Shown in pieces: positions 5,653-6,363 of a stretch of DNA of 6,363 bases (its first letter is position 1; each line of letters starts with the position of its first letter). The stretch is from contig CAMHBH010000122.1 in assembly GCA_946183175.1 (NCBI GenBank), positions 1 through 6,363 of the forward strand, given 5' to 3'. The notes beneath the pieces were generated by a model. That model did not search any database and was not told the origin of the DNA. It saw only the letters and a list, made by a program, of their open reading frames with translations. This stretch comes from an uncultured Oscillibacter sp. (GTDB lineage: Bacteria; Bacillota; Clostridia; Oscillospirales; Oscillospiraceae). A program made the translations under genes and the position numbers.

Positions 5653-5701
5653 TTTTGTAGACCGTGCGGAGAGGACAGCGCCGGGATTCTTGAAAAGCCT
5701 C

Positions 5702-5730
5702 TTGACAGCGCGGCGGCGGCGGCTTATAAT
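5702..5730 (+). promoter_or_regulatory. Exact-consensus sigma-A promoter of the TetR gene
   Basis: TTGACA (5702-5707), a 17-bp spacer and TATAAT (5725-5730) match the sigma-A consensus at every position. The spacer is almost all G and C and contains (CGG)4 at 5711-5722. Transcription should start near 5737, inside the first operator. Such a strong promoter implies that the gene is normally held down by repression. Confidence 0.93.
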
Positions 5731-5732
5731 GC

Positions 5733-5747
5733 GTGACAATCTGTCAC
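5733..5747 (+). promoter_or_regulatory. TetR-type operator 1
   Basis: GTGACA and TGTCAC are inverted arms around ATC, covering the predicted transcription start just downstream of the -10. The core TGACA-N3-TGTCA is shared with operator 2. Binding by the product of the adjacent TetR gene is inferred from position and symmetry. Confidence 0.75.
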
Positions 5748-5748
5748 A

Positions 5749-5767
5749 ATATGACAACTTGTCATAT
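5749..5767 (+). promoter_or_regulatory. TetR-type operator 2, perfect 19-bp palindrome
   Basis: ATATGACAACTTGTCATAT is perfectly symmetrical about the C at 5758. Its centre is 18 bp from that of operator 1 (5740), so the two sites are tandem, and it ends 7 nt before the ribosome site. It is the better of the two sites and probably the high-affinity one. Confidence 0.82.
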
Positions 5768-5789
5768 CATGTCGAAAGGGGAGGGTCGC

Positions 5790-6363
5790 ATGTGCAAGGA
5801 AACGTTTCTCCGCCTGCCGGGGGAGAAACGCGCCCGGATTACCGACGCCGCATGGGACGAATTTACTACGGTTCCGTTCGCGAAGGCGTCGATTAACCGT
5901 ATCATTCGCGGGGCCGGGATTCCGCGCGGGAGCTTCTACCAGTATTTCGAGGACAAGGGCGACTTGTTCCGCTACCTCATGACGCGCGTACACGACGAAA
6001 TGACCGGGCAGTTCCGCAAACTCCTGCGGGAGGCCGACGGGAATCTGTTCGGGGCGGCGCTGACAAGCTACGACCGTTTCCTGTCGGAACAGGCGCGCGG
6101 ACAGCCGATTCCGCTTCTGGAACGCTGTATCACTCTGGCGCGGCTGAATCCCGGAATGGACTTGGAAGCCCTCGGGCACGGGTACCGCCCGGAGAAAGAC
6201 GAAATGATAGGGAAGTTTTTGGAGGACATCGAGAAGGCCCCGTTCCGGCGGCAGGACACGCGTTTCCTGTCGGGGGTGTGCTGTATGGCGGGGATATGCC
6301 TGTTAAGCGTGCTCATGGACAGCATGCTCAACCCCGGGCGGGAGGCCGAACACCGCGACGAAC
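5790..6363 (+). CDS. TetR/AcrR-family transcriptional regulator (3' truncated by window)
   Basis: An open frame of 191 codons with no stop, running off the right edge. The usual family length is about 190-220, so little is missing. The N-terminal DNA-binding domain is typical: KRARITDAAWDEF (13-25), then the helix-turn-helix region ASINRIIRGAGIPRGSFYQYF (33-53) and DKGDLF (55-60). The remainder is the helical ligand-binding and dimerisation domain, with a hydrophobic cysteine-containing helix SGVCCMAGICLLSVL (161-175). The ligand is unknown. The ATG at 5790 follows AAAGGGGAGGG (5775-5785). It is transcribed from an exact-consensus promoter overlapped by two TGACA/TGTCA operators, so autorepression is likely. 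Its regulated partner, often an efflux or ABC transporter in this family, may lie downstream outside the window. The divergent phosphoribosyltransferase-like gene is another candidate. Confidence 0.93.
   Translation, partial: MCKETFLRLPGEKRARITDAAWDEFTTVPFAKASINRIIRGAGIPRGSFYQYFEDKGDLFRYLMTRVHDEMTGQFRKLLREADGNLFGAALTSYDRFLSEQARGQPIPLLERCITLARLNPGMDLEALGHGYRPEKDEMIGKFLEDIEKAPFRRQDTRFLSGVCCMAGICLLSVLMDSMLNPGREAEHRDE

Noticed and set aside
4985..5896. 303-codon + strand open frame opposite the phosphoribosyltransferase-like gene
   Set aside because: It runs through the divergent promoter region and into the TetR gene in another frame. The Gly/Val-rich product is a mirror of the real - strand gene.
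1..6363. CRISPR array, tRNA or rRNA genes, insertion sequence ends
   Set aside because: No regularly spaced repeats, cloverleaf or rRNA-like stretches, transposase motifs or terminal inverted repeats with target duplications were seen.

Overview
The window looks like a chromosomal segment from a high-GC (roughly 60-65% by eye) anaerobic member of the Bacillota, probably a gut-type Clostridia/Oscillospirales-like organism. This is an inference. It rests on strong AGGAGG-type ribosome sites, sigma-A promoters (one is exact TTGACA-N17-TATAAT, several have an extended TGn-10), C/G-ending codons, and protein families I associate with Clostridia. No mobile element, tRNA, rRNA or CRISPR array was seen.

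Left part (1-4104, + strand): an A/T-tract-rich leader and promoter, then three redox enzymes. The first is a large FAD-dependent dehydrogenase of the COG2509 type (184-1767). An NAD(P)-dependent D-2-hydroxyacid dehydrogenase (1764-2735) is coupled to it by an ATGA stop/start overlap. After a 187-bp gap with two hairpins comes an iron-containing, YqhD/BDH-like alcohol dehydrogenase (2923-4104). The first two are clearly one transcriptional unit; the third may be a read-through member or separately expressed. The set suggests reduction of 2-keto acids and aldehydes with balancing of flavin/NAD(P)H, but no specific pathway can be read from the sequence.

Middle (4103-5551): a long interrupted hairpin separates the convergent units. 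On the - strand lie a small conserved protein of unknown function (4158-4745), which has highly biased codons and a hairpin at the predicted 5' end of its mRNA, and an orotate-phosphoribosyltransferase-like protein whose PRPP-binding loop has lost its acidic pair (4913-5551). Each has its own recognisable promoter.

Right part (5552-6363): a compact divergent control region. The phosphoribosyltransferase-like gene has a consensus-like promoter whose -35 sits in a palindrome with perfect 9-bp arms. The other promoter is an exact sigma-A consensus followed by two tandem TGACA/TGTCA operators, and drives a TetR-family regulator that runs off the right edge. Autoregulation of the TetR gene is the natural reading.

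The most striking global signal is the complete absence of GATC, although the isomeric tetramer GTAC occurs about 42 times. This suggests selection against GATC, for example by restriction.
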